From Actinomycetes bacterium (GTDB taxonomy: Bacteria; Actinomycetota; Acidimicrobiia; Acidimicrobiales; Acidimicrobiaceae), in contig JAKAPB010000083.1 in NCBI GenBank assembly GCA_021823045.1, positions 1 to 7,365 on the forward strand: 7,365 nucleotides of DNA, written 5' to 3'. Below are positions 1 through 6,266 of the stretch, piece by piece. Each line of letters starts with the position of its first letter. Position 1 is the stretch's first letter. The position numbers and the translations under genes are program-made. The notes under the pieces were generated by a model. The model searched no databases, was not told the DNA's origin, and saw only the letters and a program-made list of their open reading frames with translations.

Positions 1-1
1 T

Positions 2-946
2 CTGTTGCTTGGCAGCATCGATTTGACCGGTAATGAGATGGTGGAGAGTCCGTACTGCTTGGCCCTTGTAAAGGCTGCTTCGGCCACCTGTGAAGCCGAA
101 ATCAAGTCCAGAAGAAATGAACTTGCATCTAGATTCGCGTCTATCGTTCAGCGGGAGGACAAAAAGGTAGGGTCGGCGCTTTTGGATCGTCATGGCGTGG
201 TGATTGCCATGTCCCCCGAAGGCTGGATTTCGGGGAGATTAGGTCTCGATGCGGCTCGCATGAGCGCCACGTTGCCCGGTGGAAACGAGGTTCCCATTGA
301 AAGGTTAAATGGAAACGAGGGCTATCTGCTGCGAGCGGATCTCTCATCTGTTGTGGACCCCGAGGTCCGAATCGAAACACTTGGCCGCAAAGAGGCGGTA
401 GTCCGCCTGATGGGACAGGAGATAAAGCTCTCGTGTCGGCAGAGCGAGATAGCAGTGATTCTGGCACTAAACCCCAACGGGGTCACGGCGGAGCAAGTGG
501 CGGTATTTCTTTATGGAAGTGAAGTGAGTCCCGTAACTGTCCGAGCGGAAATGTCACGGCTGAGGAAGCTTCTCGGGTCCAAAATAGTGGGGTCTAAGCC
601 TTACAGGTTCTTGTATCCGGTCTCCTTGGATTTCGTTTCTTTGAGAGCGCAGCTGAGGCAAGGGAGAATTACAGAAGCGATTCGAAACTATGTCGGACCA
701 GTTTTAGGCAATTCTGACTCGCCGTACATCTCCGAAGAAAGGATGCACCTTGAATGGGAGTTGAGGGCAGCGGTGCTCAATCAAGGAGACTTGGTGAGTC
801 TTGATCGTTGGGCCAACGGACCATGGGCTCGCTACGACGTAGAGGTGTTCCAGCGTATAGCGGACCTCTACCCACGTGGCGATTCCATGCGTGCGACTGC
901 GTTGGCGCGAGTTGATCTGATCCGCAGAACCTACAGGCGGGACTGA
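2..946 (+). CDS. GAF-winged-helix transcriptional regulator, C-terminal part (5' end outside window)
   Basis: Probable DNA-binding regulator of the adjacent aldehyde dehydrogenase genes. The frame is open to the window edge, and its first residues (GSIDLTG, then a helix through SPYCLALVKAA) read like the end of a GAF domain, so I treat it as 5'-truncated rather than starting at the TTG at base 5. After a linker, roughly residues 135-210 look like an OmpR/SARP-type winged helix: LSCRQSEIAVILAL, GVTAEQVAVFLYG, then a recognition-helix region VTVRAEMSRLRKLLG and a wing ending in KPYRFLYPV. Residues 215-300 resemble the helical activation tail of SARP-like proteins (RQGRITEAIRNYVGPVL). Actinobacterial GAF/wHTH regulators of this layout commonly sit beside an aldehyde dehydrogenase and a DUF779 gene, as here. 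The stop TGA (944-946) is one base from the convergent DUF779 stop. The GAF ligand cannot be judged because most of that domain is missing. Domain order is confident; the regulatory target is inferred from position. Confidence 0.85.
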   Translation: MLLGSIDLTGNEMVESPYCLALVKAASATCEAEIKSRRNELASRFASIVQREDKKVGSALLDRHGVVIAMSPEGWISGRLGLDAARMSATLPGGNEVPIERLNGNEGYLLRADLSSVVDPEVRIETLGRKEAVVRLMGQEIKLSCRQSEIAVILALNPNGVTAEQVAVFLYGSEVSPVTVRAEMSRLRKLLGSKIVGSKPYRFLYPVSLDFVSLRAQLRQGRITEAIRNYVGPVLGNSDSPYISEERMHLEWELRAAVLNQGDLVSLDRWANGPWARYDVEVFQRIADLYPRGDSMRATALARVDLIRRTYRRD

Positions 947-947
947 T

Positions 948-1340
948 TTAGTCACATAGTCGCTTGAGTTCGTCTTCGCTTAGCAGTCGTGATCTGATTA
1001 GGAACCGAACTCCTAAAGGTGCTTCTAGCGAGAAGCCTGCGCCTCGACCTTGGACAATATCCACTGTTAGATGTGTGTGCTTCCAGTATTCAAACTGCGA
1101 CCTCGACATCCACATTGCTACATAGCGCCCGTCTGCAAGATCGAGATCGCCGAGTTTGATATCTGAGCTGCCAAGGATAAACTCGCCCTCCAAGAAGCAC
1201 ATAGGCGAGCTTCCGTCGCAGCAGCCCCCCGATTGATGAACCATCAGAGGACCATTGGCGTCATAGAGGCGACGGAATATCTCCGCCGCCTCTATGCTTA
1301 CCGCCACTCTGGACGGACTGGCCAATCTAGAAGAAACCAA
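948..1340 (-). CDS. DUF779 family protein
   Basis: Small protein of the DUF779 family, function unknown, a frequent partner of AcoD/ExaC-type aldehyde dehydrogenases. With the TTG at 1340 it has 130 residues. Family hallmarks are a first block [16 protein letters not shown] (H35, C40, C41, D42, C48), FEYWKHTHL (residues 83-91, H88 and H90) and [16 protein letters not shown] (98-113). The conserved His/Cys set could bind a metal or a reactive substrate; this is inference. The gene follows the aldehyde dehydrogenase, and with the TTG start it overlaps that gene's stop by 14 bases, which fits translational coupling. No clear Shine-Dalgarno precedes this TTG, the in-frame TTG at 1325 or the GTG at 1307, so the start is uncertain; the GTG would give a 119-residue protein beginning just before the conserved region. 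The stop TAA is at 948-950. Confidence 0.9.
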   Translation of the reverse strand: MVSSRLASPSRVAVSIEAAEIFRRLYDANGPLMVHQSGGCCDGSSPMCFLEGEFILGSSDIKLGDLDLADGRYVAMWMSRSQFEYWKHTHLTVDIVQGRGAGFSLEAPLGVRFLIRSRLLSEDELKRLCD

Positions 1341-2850
1341 GCTTATTTGGAGAGTAGCTGACCAGCATGTTCTTCGTTTGCTGGTAGTGGTCCAACATCA
1401 TTTTGTGGGTTTCACGCCCGATTCCTGACTGTTTGTAGCCTCCGAATGCTGCGTGAGCGGGATAGGAGTGGTAGTTGTTGATCCAAACCCTTCCGGCTTG
1501 GATTCCACGACCTAGTCGATAGGCGGTATTGATGTCACGGGTCCAGACCCCCGAACCCAGCCCGTAGAGGGTATCATTCGCAATGGAAAGGGCATCGTCA
1601 TAATCTTTAAACTGGGTTACCGAAACGACGGGTCCGAAGATCTCCTCCTGGAAGATTCTCATCTTGTTGTTGCCGTAAAAGACCGTTGGTGTGACGTAAT
1701 AACCTTCGGCAAGGTCTCCTTTTAGCTCACAGCGTCCGCCTCCGGTCAGCACTTGGGCACCCTCGGCTTTCCCGATCTCAATGTAAGAAAGGATCTTCTC
1801 CATCTGGTCGTTGCTGGCTTGCGCACCGATCATCGTCTCGGTATCGAGCGGGTTTCCCTGCTTTACTGCCTTGGTACGCTCCAAAGCGTCGGCGATGAAG
1901 GAGTCGTAGATCGAAGACTGGATTAACGCTCGAGATGGACAGGTGCAAACTTCACCCTGGTTGAGGGCGAACATTGTGAATCCTTCGAGGGCTTTGTCGT
2001 AGAAAGAGTCACGCGCACTTGCTACGTCGCCAAAGAAGATATTGGGGCTCTTTCCCCCGAGTTCCAAGGTGACCGGGATGATGTTCTGGCTTGCGTACTG
2101 CATGATCAGCCTGCCCGTGGTCGTTTCGCCGGTGAATGCTACCTTTGCGATCCTTGGGTGTGAAGCGAGTGGTTTTCCGGCTTCGAGCCCGAACCCATTT
2201 ACGATATTCAATACTCCCGCAGGAAGGATATCGCCGAGAAGTTCGATGAGCACCAGGATCGAGACGGGCGTCTGCTCGGCGGGCTTCAGCACGATTGCGT
2301 TCCCTGCGGCGAGGGCCGGGGCGATCTTCCATGCGGCCATGAGGATCGGGAAGTTCCACGGAATGATTTGGGCGACCACGCCCAGTGGCTCGTGGAAGTG
2401 GTAGGCGACCGTATCGTCGTCAAGTTCGCCGAGAGTTCCTTCTTGGGCGCGGACCGCTCCGGCGAAGTATCTAAAGTGATCTATCGCAAGGGGGATGTCG
2501 GCTGCGAGAGTCTCCCTAACCGGCTTACCATTATCCCAGGTCTCTGCTATTGCGATCAATTCTAAATTGGCTTCCATCCGGTCGGCGATCCGGTTTAGGA
2601 TGTTTGCCCGCTCGGCGACCGATGTCTTTGACCAGCCAATAAATGCACGATGAGCGGCCTCTATCGCTAACTCAACATCGTCGGAGTTACTCCTGGCCAC
2701 CTCGCAGAACGGCTTGCCGTTTACTGGAGAGACATTCTCGAAGTAGTTGCCCGCTTTTGGAGCGACCCATTCTCCACCGATCCAGTTTTCGTATCTCGAC
2801 TTAAAGCTGAATATGCTCCCAGAAGTACCGGGTGCGGCGTATACCGACAT
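1327..2850 (-). CDS. NAD-dependent aldehyde dehydrogenase, AcoD/ExaC type
   Basis: Cytosolic enzyme of 507 residues that oxidises aldehydes (acetaldehyde and similar in characterised relatives) to acids with NAD. Visible catalytic elements, numbered from the chosen ATG: PWNFP with N166, KPAEQTP with K189, the FTGET turn near G241, general base E263 in LELGGKSPN, nucleophile C302 in [11 protein letters not shown], and E403 in EEIFGPV. The GEVCTCPSR variant, the N-terminal [14 protein letters not shown] block and the LGFF end are typical of the AcoD/ExaC group, and the length is normal. The ATG at 2850 is preferred because GGAGG lies four bases upstream and family similarity begins at SVYAAPG. 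The frame is open 34 codons further to an ATG at 2952, but that stretch is basic, unlike the family and overlaps the promoter repeats. It is first in a probable two-gene unit with DUF779. Likely role here: removing the aldehyde made by the alcohol dehydrogenase encoded upstream. Exact substrate unknown. Confidence 0.96.
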   Translation of the reverse strand: MSVYAAPGTSGSIFSFKSRYENWIGGEWVAPKAGNYFENVSPVNGKPFCEVARSNSDDVELAIEAAHRAFIGWSKTSVAERANILNRIADRMEANLELIAIAETWDNGKPVRETLAADIPLAIDHFRYFAGAVRAQEGTLGELDDDTVAYHFHEPLGVVAQIIPWNFPILMAAWKIAPALAAGNAIVLKPAEQTPVSILVLIELLGDILPAGVLNIVNGFGLEAGKPLASHPRIAKVAFTGETTTGRLIMQYASQNIIPVTLELGGKSPNIFFGDVASARDSFYDKALEGFTMFALNQGEVCTCPSRALIQSSIYDSFIADALERTKAVKQGNPLDTETMIGAQASNDQMEKILSYIEIGKAEGAQVLTGGGRCELKGDLAEGYYVTPTVFYGNNKMRIFQEEIFGPVVSVTQFKDYDDALSIANDTLYGLGSGVWTRDINTAYRLGRGIQAGRVWINNYHSYPAHAAFGGYKQSGIGRETHKMMLDHYQQTKNMLVSYSPNKLGFF

Positions 2851-2854
2851 TTTG

Positions 2855-2859
2855 CCTCC
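2855..2859 (-). promoter_or_regulatory. Ribosome binding site deciding the aldehyde dehydrogenase start
   Basis: On the minus strand GGAGG is followed by CAAA and then the ATG at 2850. This is a strong Shine-Dalgarno with a short spacer. It favours the ATG at 2850 over the in-frame ATG at 2952, which has no comparable site. Confidence 0.8.
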
Positions 2860-2907
2860 ATATTTTCTCCAGCCCCCCAGACGGCGGCGAAGGTAAGTAC
2901 CTCTGCG

Positions 2908-2913
2908 AAAATA
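2908..2913 (-). promoter_or_regulatory. Candidate -10 element of the aldehyde dehydrogenase promoter
   Basis: TATTTT on the minus strand begins nine bases after the last direct repeat and about 58 bases before the ATG at 2850. It matches TATAAT at four of six positions. There is no consensus -35 at the usual distance; the last repeat sits there instead, as in promoters that depend on a repeat-binding activator. An alternative -10, TACAAT at 2956-2951, overlaps the first repeat and would make the repeats a repressor site. No transcript data are available. Confidence 0.35.
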
Positions 2914-2922
2914 TGGTTTTCC

Positions 2923-2952
2923 AGGTTGCAAGTAGGTTGCATAAAGTTGCAT
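2923..2952 (-). promoter_or_regulatory. Three phased direct repeats, candidate activator operator
   Basis: On the minus strand three copies of WTGCAACYT occur: ATGCAACTT (2952-2944), ATGCAACCT (2942-2934) and TTGCAACCT (2931-2923). Their starts are 10 and 11 bp apart, so all lie on one face of the helix. SARP/OmpR-type winged-helix proteins are known to bind direct repeats with about 11 bp spacing placed just upstream of a -10 element. The regulator at the left end of the window has such a domain, which makes it the leading candidate binder. That link is inference; the repeats themselves are read directly. Confidence 0.55.
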
Positions 2953-3283
2953 TGTAAGAACTTGGTCACCTGACGATTAGCCGTTCACCCTCACAGTGTC
3001 TCCAGTTTGGCGTACCAAGCCTCAAGCTAACAGTTCCAAGGTGTGGCCGAAATCACAGAAACATGCAATCTTTATGACGATCGGATCAACCATTTGTTGA
3101 AATTTGCGATCGGCAATAGTGGGTCGAAGGCCAATCGGCCGAGCATGATATAGGCCTATTTTGCTAAATTTACAAGCCGATCCAGATACTTGTAGGACTT
3201 GTTGGTATTTTTTGCTATTTCGCAGCGCTACGACTTGTCCACAAAGGCAACAACCGATTTGTGCGATTACGTAACTCGTAAAG

Positions 3284-4678
3284 TCAGGATGCCAAACGGA
3301 TTCGAAGATAGGAGAAGCGACTGTCAGTTATCGCCTGCTTCCAGGCCCCAAGTGAGTAAGTCAGATCATTTACCAGAGAGGCACCTAAGTCAAAAAGGAG
3401 GATGCTGCCGGTATTTTCGGACAGGGCCAGCCTAACTGCCCGAAGTGCTAGCAGCCAGAGCAGGGTCCTTCTGACGCCTTTGTGGCCGAGTGATAAGGCA
3501 ATGACAGGAGCTAAATAGGTTTTTAGATAAAGACCTTCCATTCCCGTTGCAACTTGCAGTGCGATTGCCAGCGAGGCCTTGTGACGCGAGCGATTACTGA
3601 ATTGCTTGTTGTATTTAGCGGTGAAGCGAATTGGTGGGGATAGTAGTGCGGTAAGCAGACCGCCCGGAGACAATAACGGCATAAGGCCAATCACCAGAGA
3701 TACTGGGTCGCTGGCGCTGAATGCGGACATTCGCTCAGGGTGTCTCTTTGCTAAGGGTGAGTTCGATCGACCATATTGAAAATTTTTCATTAGCTGCCTA
3801 ATTGGCTTCTGATCGACGAGGTGGTAGGCCCAAGCCCGCGGATCATAGACAGCGATGCCTTTAGCTTCGGCAATCCTCCAAAGTAAATCGACATCTTCGC
3901 CATAACGAAGGCTCTCGTCGAAGCCCCCTAGCCCTAACACTGCGTTCCGTCTGACTAAAAGGACAGCAGAAGGGAAGTACTTTGAGGTTTTTCGTCCGTT
4001 TGGGTCTAGGTCGCAGACGCTGAAACTGGCCCTTCCCATGTCTAATGGGAAGCAGGTATGGAAGGCCCTTTGCAAAGCACCAGGATCGCGTCCATTGCCA
4101 CCCGCGACTATCCGAGGTCCAACAACCATGACCTCAGGCATATCTGTCCAACAAAGAAGTCGACTAAGTGTCGAGGGGACCAGTTTGACGTCCGAATCGA
4201 CGAAAAGGACGTGCTCGTGACTCGATCTAGAGAGGCCGAGATTCCTCGCCGACGCGGGTCCGTTGCCGTGGGCACTTCTGATCAAGATGGCCCCAAACTT
4301 AGTGGAGATTGCTGCGACTAAAGCGGCGTTGCTACTCCCGTCATCTACGACTATCAGCTCGTTCTTTGGATGGTGGTCCCTGATCGAAGCTAAACAAGCC
4401 TCCAGCTCTTCGCATTGGTCTTTGGTCGGAACGACGATTGATACCATCTCTTCGGAGTCACCGGACCAGTCGCTATAGATCGGCCTAAGTAGCCCACGCC
4501 TGGCCAGCGGGACCAGCTTGGAGTTCCAGCTTGAAAATATATCGTCGGTCGGCTTGCAACTAGAGTCTTTCGCTTGGGTGCCGACCCCGAGGCTTACCAT
4601 GCCAAGAGGGTATAAGCTGACCAGCTCTATACGATCGTGGACTCTAATCGATCTAATTCGATCTAATTCGAATCTCAA
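3284..4678 (-). CDS. mftF: Mycofactocin biosynthesis glycosyltransferase MftF
   Basis: Family 2 glycosyltransferase, 464 residues. MftF in mycobacteria adds glucose units to the mycofactocin precursor to give the oligosaccharide-bearing redox cofactor. About 78 N-terminal residues precede the catalytic domain, which starts with SIVVPTKD (80-87) and carries VDDGSS (111-116), GPASARNLGL (140-149), the metal-binding FVDSD (D161, D163), a PLDMGRA block (211-217), KYFPSAVLLVRR, and GFDESLRYGEDVDLLWR (252-268). YGRSNSPLAKRHP (302-314) and the ending NDLTYSLGAWK (437-447) match the MftF pattern rather than a generic GT2. Hydrophobic stretches near 326-346, 370-398 and 404-419 suggest membrane association. 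The TTG at 4678 is chosen because AGAGGA lies eight bases upstream and MftF-like N-terminal sequence follows at once. It lies 103 bases after the alcohol dehydrogenase gene on the same strand. mftA-E are absent from the window. The first codons are built from a 10-bp tandem repeat. Confidence 0.88.
   Translation of the reverse strand: MRFELDRIRSIRVHDRIELVSLYPLGMVSLGVGTQAKDSSCKPTDDIFSSWNSKLVPLARRGLLRPIYSDWSGDSEEMVSIVVPTKDQCEELEACLASIRDHHPKNELIVVDDGSSNAALVAAISTKFGAILIRSAHGNGPASARNLGLSRSSHEHVLFVDSDVKLVPSTLSRLLCWTDMPEVMVVGPRIVAGGNGRDPGALQRAFHTCFPLDMGRASFSVCDLDPNGRKTSKYFPSAVLLVRRNAVLGLGGFDESLRYGEDVDLLWRIAEAKGIAVYDPRAWAYHLVDQKPIRQLMKNFQYGRSNSPLAKRHPERMSAFSASDPVSLVIGLMPLLSPGGLLTALLSPPIRFTAKYNKQFSNRSRHKASLAIALQVATGMEGLYLKTYLAPVIALSLGHKGVRRTLLWLLALRAVRLALSENTGSILLFDLGASLVNDLTYSLGAWKQAITDSRFSYLRIRLAS
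4642..4670 (-). repeat. 10-bp tandem repeat at the start of mftF
   Basis: On the minus strand CGAATTAGAT occurs twice in perfect tandem (4670-4661 and 4660-4651), followed by a degenerate third copy CGATTAGAG (4650-4642). It encodes residues 4-12 or so of MftF. The unit is not a multiple of three, so loss or gain of one copy would shift the frame just after the start codon. Confidence 0.7.
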
Positions 4679-4686
4679 CGAACTTG

Positions 4687-4692
4687 TCCTCT
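4687..4692 (-). promoter_or_regulatory. Ribosome binding site of mftF
   Basis: AGAGGA on the minus strand, followed by an eight-base spacer and the TTG at 4678. It supports the rare TTG start. The remaining 103-base gap to the alcohol dehydrogenase stop (4679-4781) shows no strong hairpin, which is compatible with co-transcription but does not prove it. Confidence 0.7.
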
Positions 4693-4781
4693 TCTAAAGC
4701 TAAGCAATCTAACCTCTACCGGCTCGAAGTAGTTTCGCTAGGCCCGTTCTGATGACCATGCCGCAATCGGGAGCAGTCAGG

Positions 4782-5906
4782 TTACACCTGTTCTACTCGG
4801 TCGAAGGTGATCATTCCTCGAATGTTGCGACCTTCGCGCATATCCCGATATCCTTCGTTGATCTCGTCGAGTCTGTAGGTTTTGGTGACGAGCTCGTCGA
4901 GCTTCAATTGGCCATCCATATACCACTTAAGTAGTCGAGGAATATCGAATCTTGGATTTGCGGATCCAAATATCGAACCGCGGATCTCCTTTTGATAAAG
5001 AGTCAAATCAAGAAGAGAAAGCTGGACATCACTCTGTAGCCACGGGGAAATCGCCGTGACGACGACTTTGCCCATCTTACCCACGAGACCGAGGGTCGGC
5101 GCTAATAGGTCACCGGTGGCTACTCCAGTGGTGATGATGGCAACGTTAGCTAACTTCCCCCAGGTGATGTCCTTGACTAACGTCAGGGCTTCTTCGAATG
5201 AGCTAGCGAAGTGGGTAGCCCCGAAGATTTTCGCCTGATCAAGCTTGAATGGAATCGGGTCGACGGCGACTATCTGGGCAGCACCGGCGATCCTAGCCCC
5301 TTGTATGGCATTGACTCCAATACCACCACACCCGACCACGACTACCGTGTCTCCGGATCTGGTTCCACCTGCATAGATCGCAGAACCGACGCCGGTAGTT
5401 ACGCCACAGCCGACTAGCGATGCCTTATCGAGCGGAATGTAGTCCTCGATCTTGATTGCACTTGACTCATGAACCACGACGTAGGGAGAGAAGGTGCCTA
5501 GACAGCACATAGTGCCAATGTCGTGTCCCTTCGCGTGGATTCGCTGACCGCCGGCGAGTTCCTCGCCTGAAAGGATGAGGGCGCCAAGGTCGCAGAGGTT
5601 TTGATGCCCGGTTGAGCAGGCCTCGCACCGGCCGCAAGAAGGGATGAAACCAAGCACCACGTGATCACCCTCTTTTAGGGAGGCAACCCCCGGTCCAACA
5701 GCCTCCACGATTCCGGCACCTTCGTGTCCTCCGACTATTGGTATCGGGGATGGGAGATCACCGGTTAGGAGGTGCTCGTCCGAGTGGCACAGACCAGAAG
5801 ACGCTAGTTTGACCCTAACCTCACCCGCTTGGGGGTCATCAAGATCGACCTCCTCGACACTCCAGTCCTTGCCGACCTCCCAAAGTACAGCGGCTCTAGT
5901 TTTCAT
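4782..5906 (-). CDS. Zinc-containing NDMA-dependent (mycofactocin-associated) alcohol dehydrogenase, Rxyl_3153 family
   Basis: Medium-chain zinc alcohol dehydrogenase of 374 residues. Catalytic zinc ligands are C40 (GLCHSDEH), H61 (GGHEGAG) and C167 (GCGVTTG); structural zinc ligands are C91, C94, C97 and C105 in the block from CGRC to NLC. The Rossmann fold shows GCGGIG (192-197) with the NAD-selecting D216 in AVDP. The start MKTRAAVLWE, QMC/TMC-LGTFS region (132-140), IRGSIFGSANPR (308-319) and DEINEGYRDMREGRNIRG (347-364) are typical of the NDMA-dependent family (TIGR03989 type). Members of this family hold NAD(H) tightly and are thought to be recycled by mycofactocin, in vitro by the artificial acceptor NDMA. 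Co-location with mftF supports this. The ATG at 5906 is preferred over an in-frame TTG at 5981, because family similarity begins there and GGGGGT lies four bases upstream, although that ribosome site is weak. The stop TAA is at 4782-4784. The alcohol oxidised is unknown. Confidence 0.95.
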   Translation of the reverse strand: MKTRAAVLWEVGKDWSVEEVDLDDPQAGEVRVKLASSGLCHSDEHLLTGDLPSPIPIVGGHEGAGIVEAVGPGVASLKEGDHVVLGFIPSCGRCEACSTGHQNLCDLGALILSGEELAGGQRIHAKGHDIGTMCCLGTFSPYVVVHESSAIKIEDYIPLDKASLVGCGVTTGVGSAIYAGGTRSGDTVVVVGCGGIGVNAIQGARIAGAAQIVAVDPIPFKLDQAKIFGATHFASSFEEALTLVKDITWGKLANVAIITTGVATGDLLAPTLGLVGKMGKVVVTAISPWLQSDVQLSLLDLTLYQKEIRGSIFGSANPRFDIPRLLKWYMDGQLKLDELVTKTYRLDEINEGYRDMREGRNIRGMITFDRVEQV

Positions 5907-5925
5907 GACTACCCCCGGTATCGAA

Positions 5926-6033
5926 TCAATGCGATAACCAATGATAGGTGGAACTGGTGCCAAATAAAGGGCATCGGGCAAATCTAGCGACGAGCCGCAT
6001 CGGCAGATACTCGACTTTTCGAAATTCCTTCAA
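5926..6033 (-). CDS. Possible 35-residue leader peptide upstream of the alcohol dehydrogenase
   Basis: A short ORF that starts with TTG at 6033, five bases after a perfect AGGAGGT (6045-6039), and ends with TGA at 5928-5926, 19 bases before the alcohol dehydrogenase ATG. The peptide starts MKEFRKVEYLPMRLVARF and is basic in its first half, with one cysteine at residue 21 and a histidine/tryptophan-rich end (TYHWLSH). I recognise no family. It is not a mycofactocin precursor: MftA peptides end in a conserved GMCGVY-like sequence that is missing here. Its ribosome binding site is better than that of the alcohol dehydrogenase, so it could be a translated leader coupled to it. It could also be a chance ORF, with the SD-like sequence fortuitous. 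A 15-codon ORF with no ribosome site (ATG at 6077) ends in a TTGA overlap with its start. Confidence 0.3.
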   Translation of the reverse strand: MKEFRKVEYLPMRLVARFARCPLFGTSSTYHWLSH

Positions 6034-6038
6034 AAAGC

Positions 6039-6045
6039 ACCTCCT
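6039..6045 (-). promoter_or_regulatory. Perfect Shine-Dalgarno without an annotated gene
   Basis: AGGAGGT on the minus strand, the strongest ribosome-binding sequence in the window, lies about 133 bases upstream of the alcohol dehydrogenase ATG, too far to serve it. The first start codon at a suitable distance is the TTG at 6033 of the 35-codon ORF. Confidence 0.45.
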
Positions 6046-6157
6046 AAACCACCACCCGGATTCAGCAGTTTCACCATCTAGCCAGTTTTCGCATTGATAC
6101 GCCTGGGGACAAAGTGTCTTCGTTGGTAAGCTCGAAAAGAGACTTCAACTTCGATCG

Positions 6158-6191
6158 CGACGACAAGTGAGGCGCCGTGGCGCCATCGTCG
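6158..6191 (+). repeat. Two-tier inverted repeat upstream of dnaE
   Basis: Outer arms CGACGA (6158-6163) and TCGTCG (6186-6191) enclose two copies of GGCGCC (6171-6176 and 6179-6184), which can pair as GGCG/CGCC around a six-base loop. The internal spacers are uneven (seven bases and one). A run of five T follows at 6199-6203, seven bases beyond the stem, so it looks only loosely like an intrinsic terminator, and no plus-strand gene precedes it. It may be a protein site or a structured dnaE leader. Confidence 0.45.
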
Positions 6192-6252
6192 AGAAGACTT
6201 TTTAGAATCGGAACTTTTTGACCTATGTTGATTTTTAAATGCATTTTGTGAC

Positions 6253-6258
6253 GGAGGA
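6253..6258 (+). promoter_or_regulatory. Ribosome binding site of dnaE
   Basis: GGAGGA, then eight bases, then the ATG at 6267. The nearer ATG at 6259 abuts the site and opens only a three-codon frame ending in TGA (6268-6270), which overlaps the dnaE start, so 6267 is taken as the real start. Confidence 0.8.
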
Positions 6259-6266
6259 ATGACCGA

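Larger units (their letters stand above)
2851..3283. other. Intergenic region between mftF and the aldehyde dehydrogenase gene
   Basis: This 433-base stretch contains no convincing gene. The part near 2850-2960 carries the aldehyde dehydrogenase leader and direct repeats. Near 3078-3113 an inverted repeat (TCAAC-5-GTTGA) is enclosed by two copies of CGATCGG, and GGCC-AATC-GGCC lies at 3129-3140. Two minus-strand ORFs of 23-24 codons begin with ATG in the middle of the region but have no ribosome binding site. Downstream of the mftF stop I see no strong GC hairpin with a T-run, so no intrinsic terminator is called. Confidence 0.7.
5907..6266. other. Divergent intergenic region between the alcohol dehydrogenase and dnaE
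   Basis: These 360 bases must hold promoters for both directions. The left part carries the possible leader ORF and its ribosome site. The middle has a two-tier inverted repeat (6158-6191). The right part, 6199-6250, is AT-rich and contains TTGACC at 6218-6223, a possible -35 for dnaE, but the hexamer 16-18 bases downstream (around CATTTT at 6242-6247) is a poor -10, so no promoter is called. I found no tRNA or riboswitch that I can recognise. Confidence 0.6.

Noticed and set aside
2851..2952. 34-codon N-terminal extension of the aldehyde dehydrogenase
   Set aside because: Open frame, but very basic, unlike the family, overlaps the repeats and -10, and a strong ribosome site marks the ATG at 2850.
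3030..3146. Minus-strand ORFs of 23-24 codons in the intergenic region, considered as mycofactocin precursor peptides
   Set aside because: No ribosome site and no C-terminal GMCGVY-like ending.
4038..4478. Overlapping plus-strand ORFs within mftF
   Set aside because: Shadows of the glycosyltransferase; no motifs of their own.
5907..5981. 25-codon N-terminal extension of the alcohol dehydrogenase from a TTG
   Set aside because: No ribosome site at 5981, and family similarity starts exactly at the ATG at 5906.
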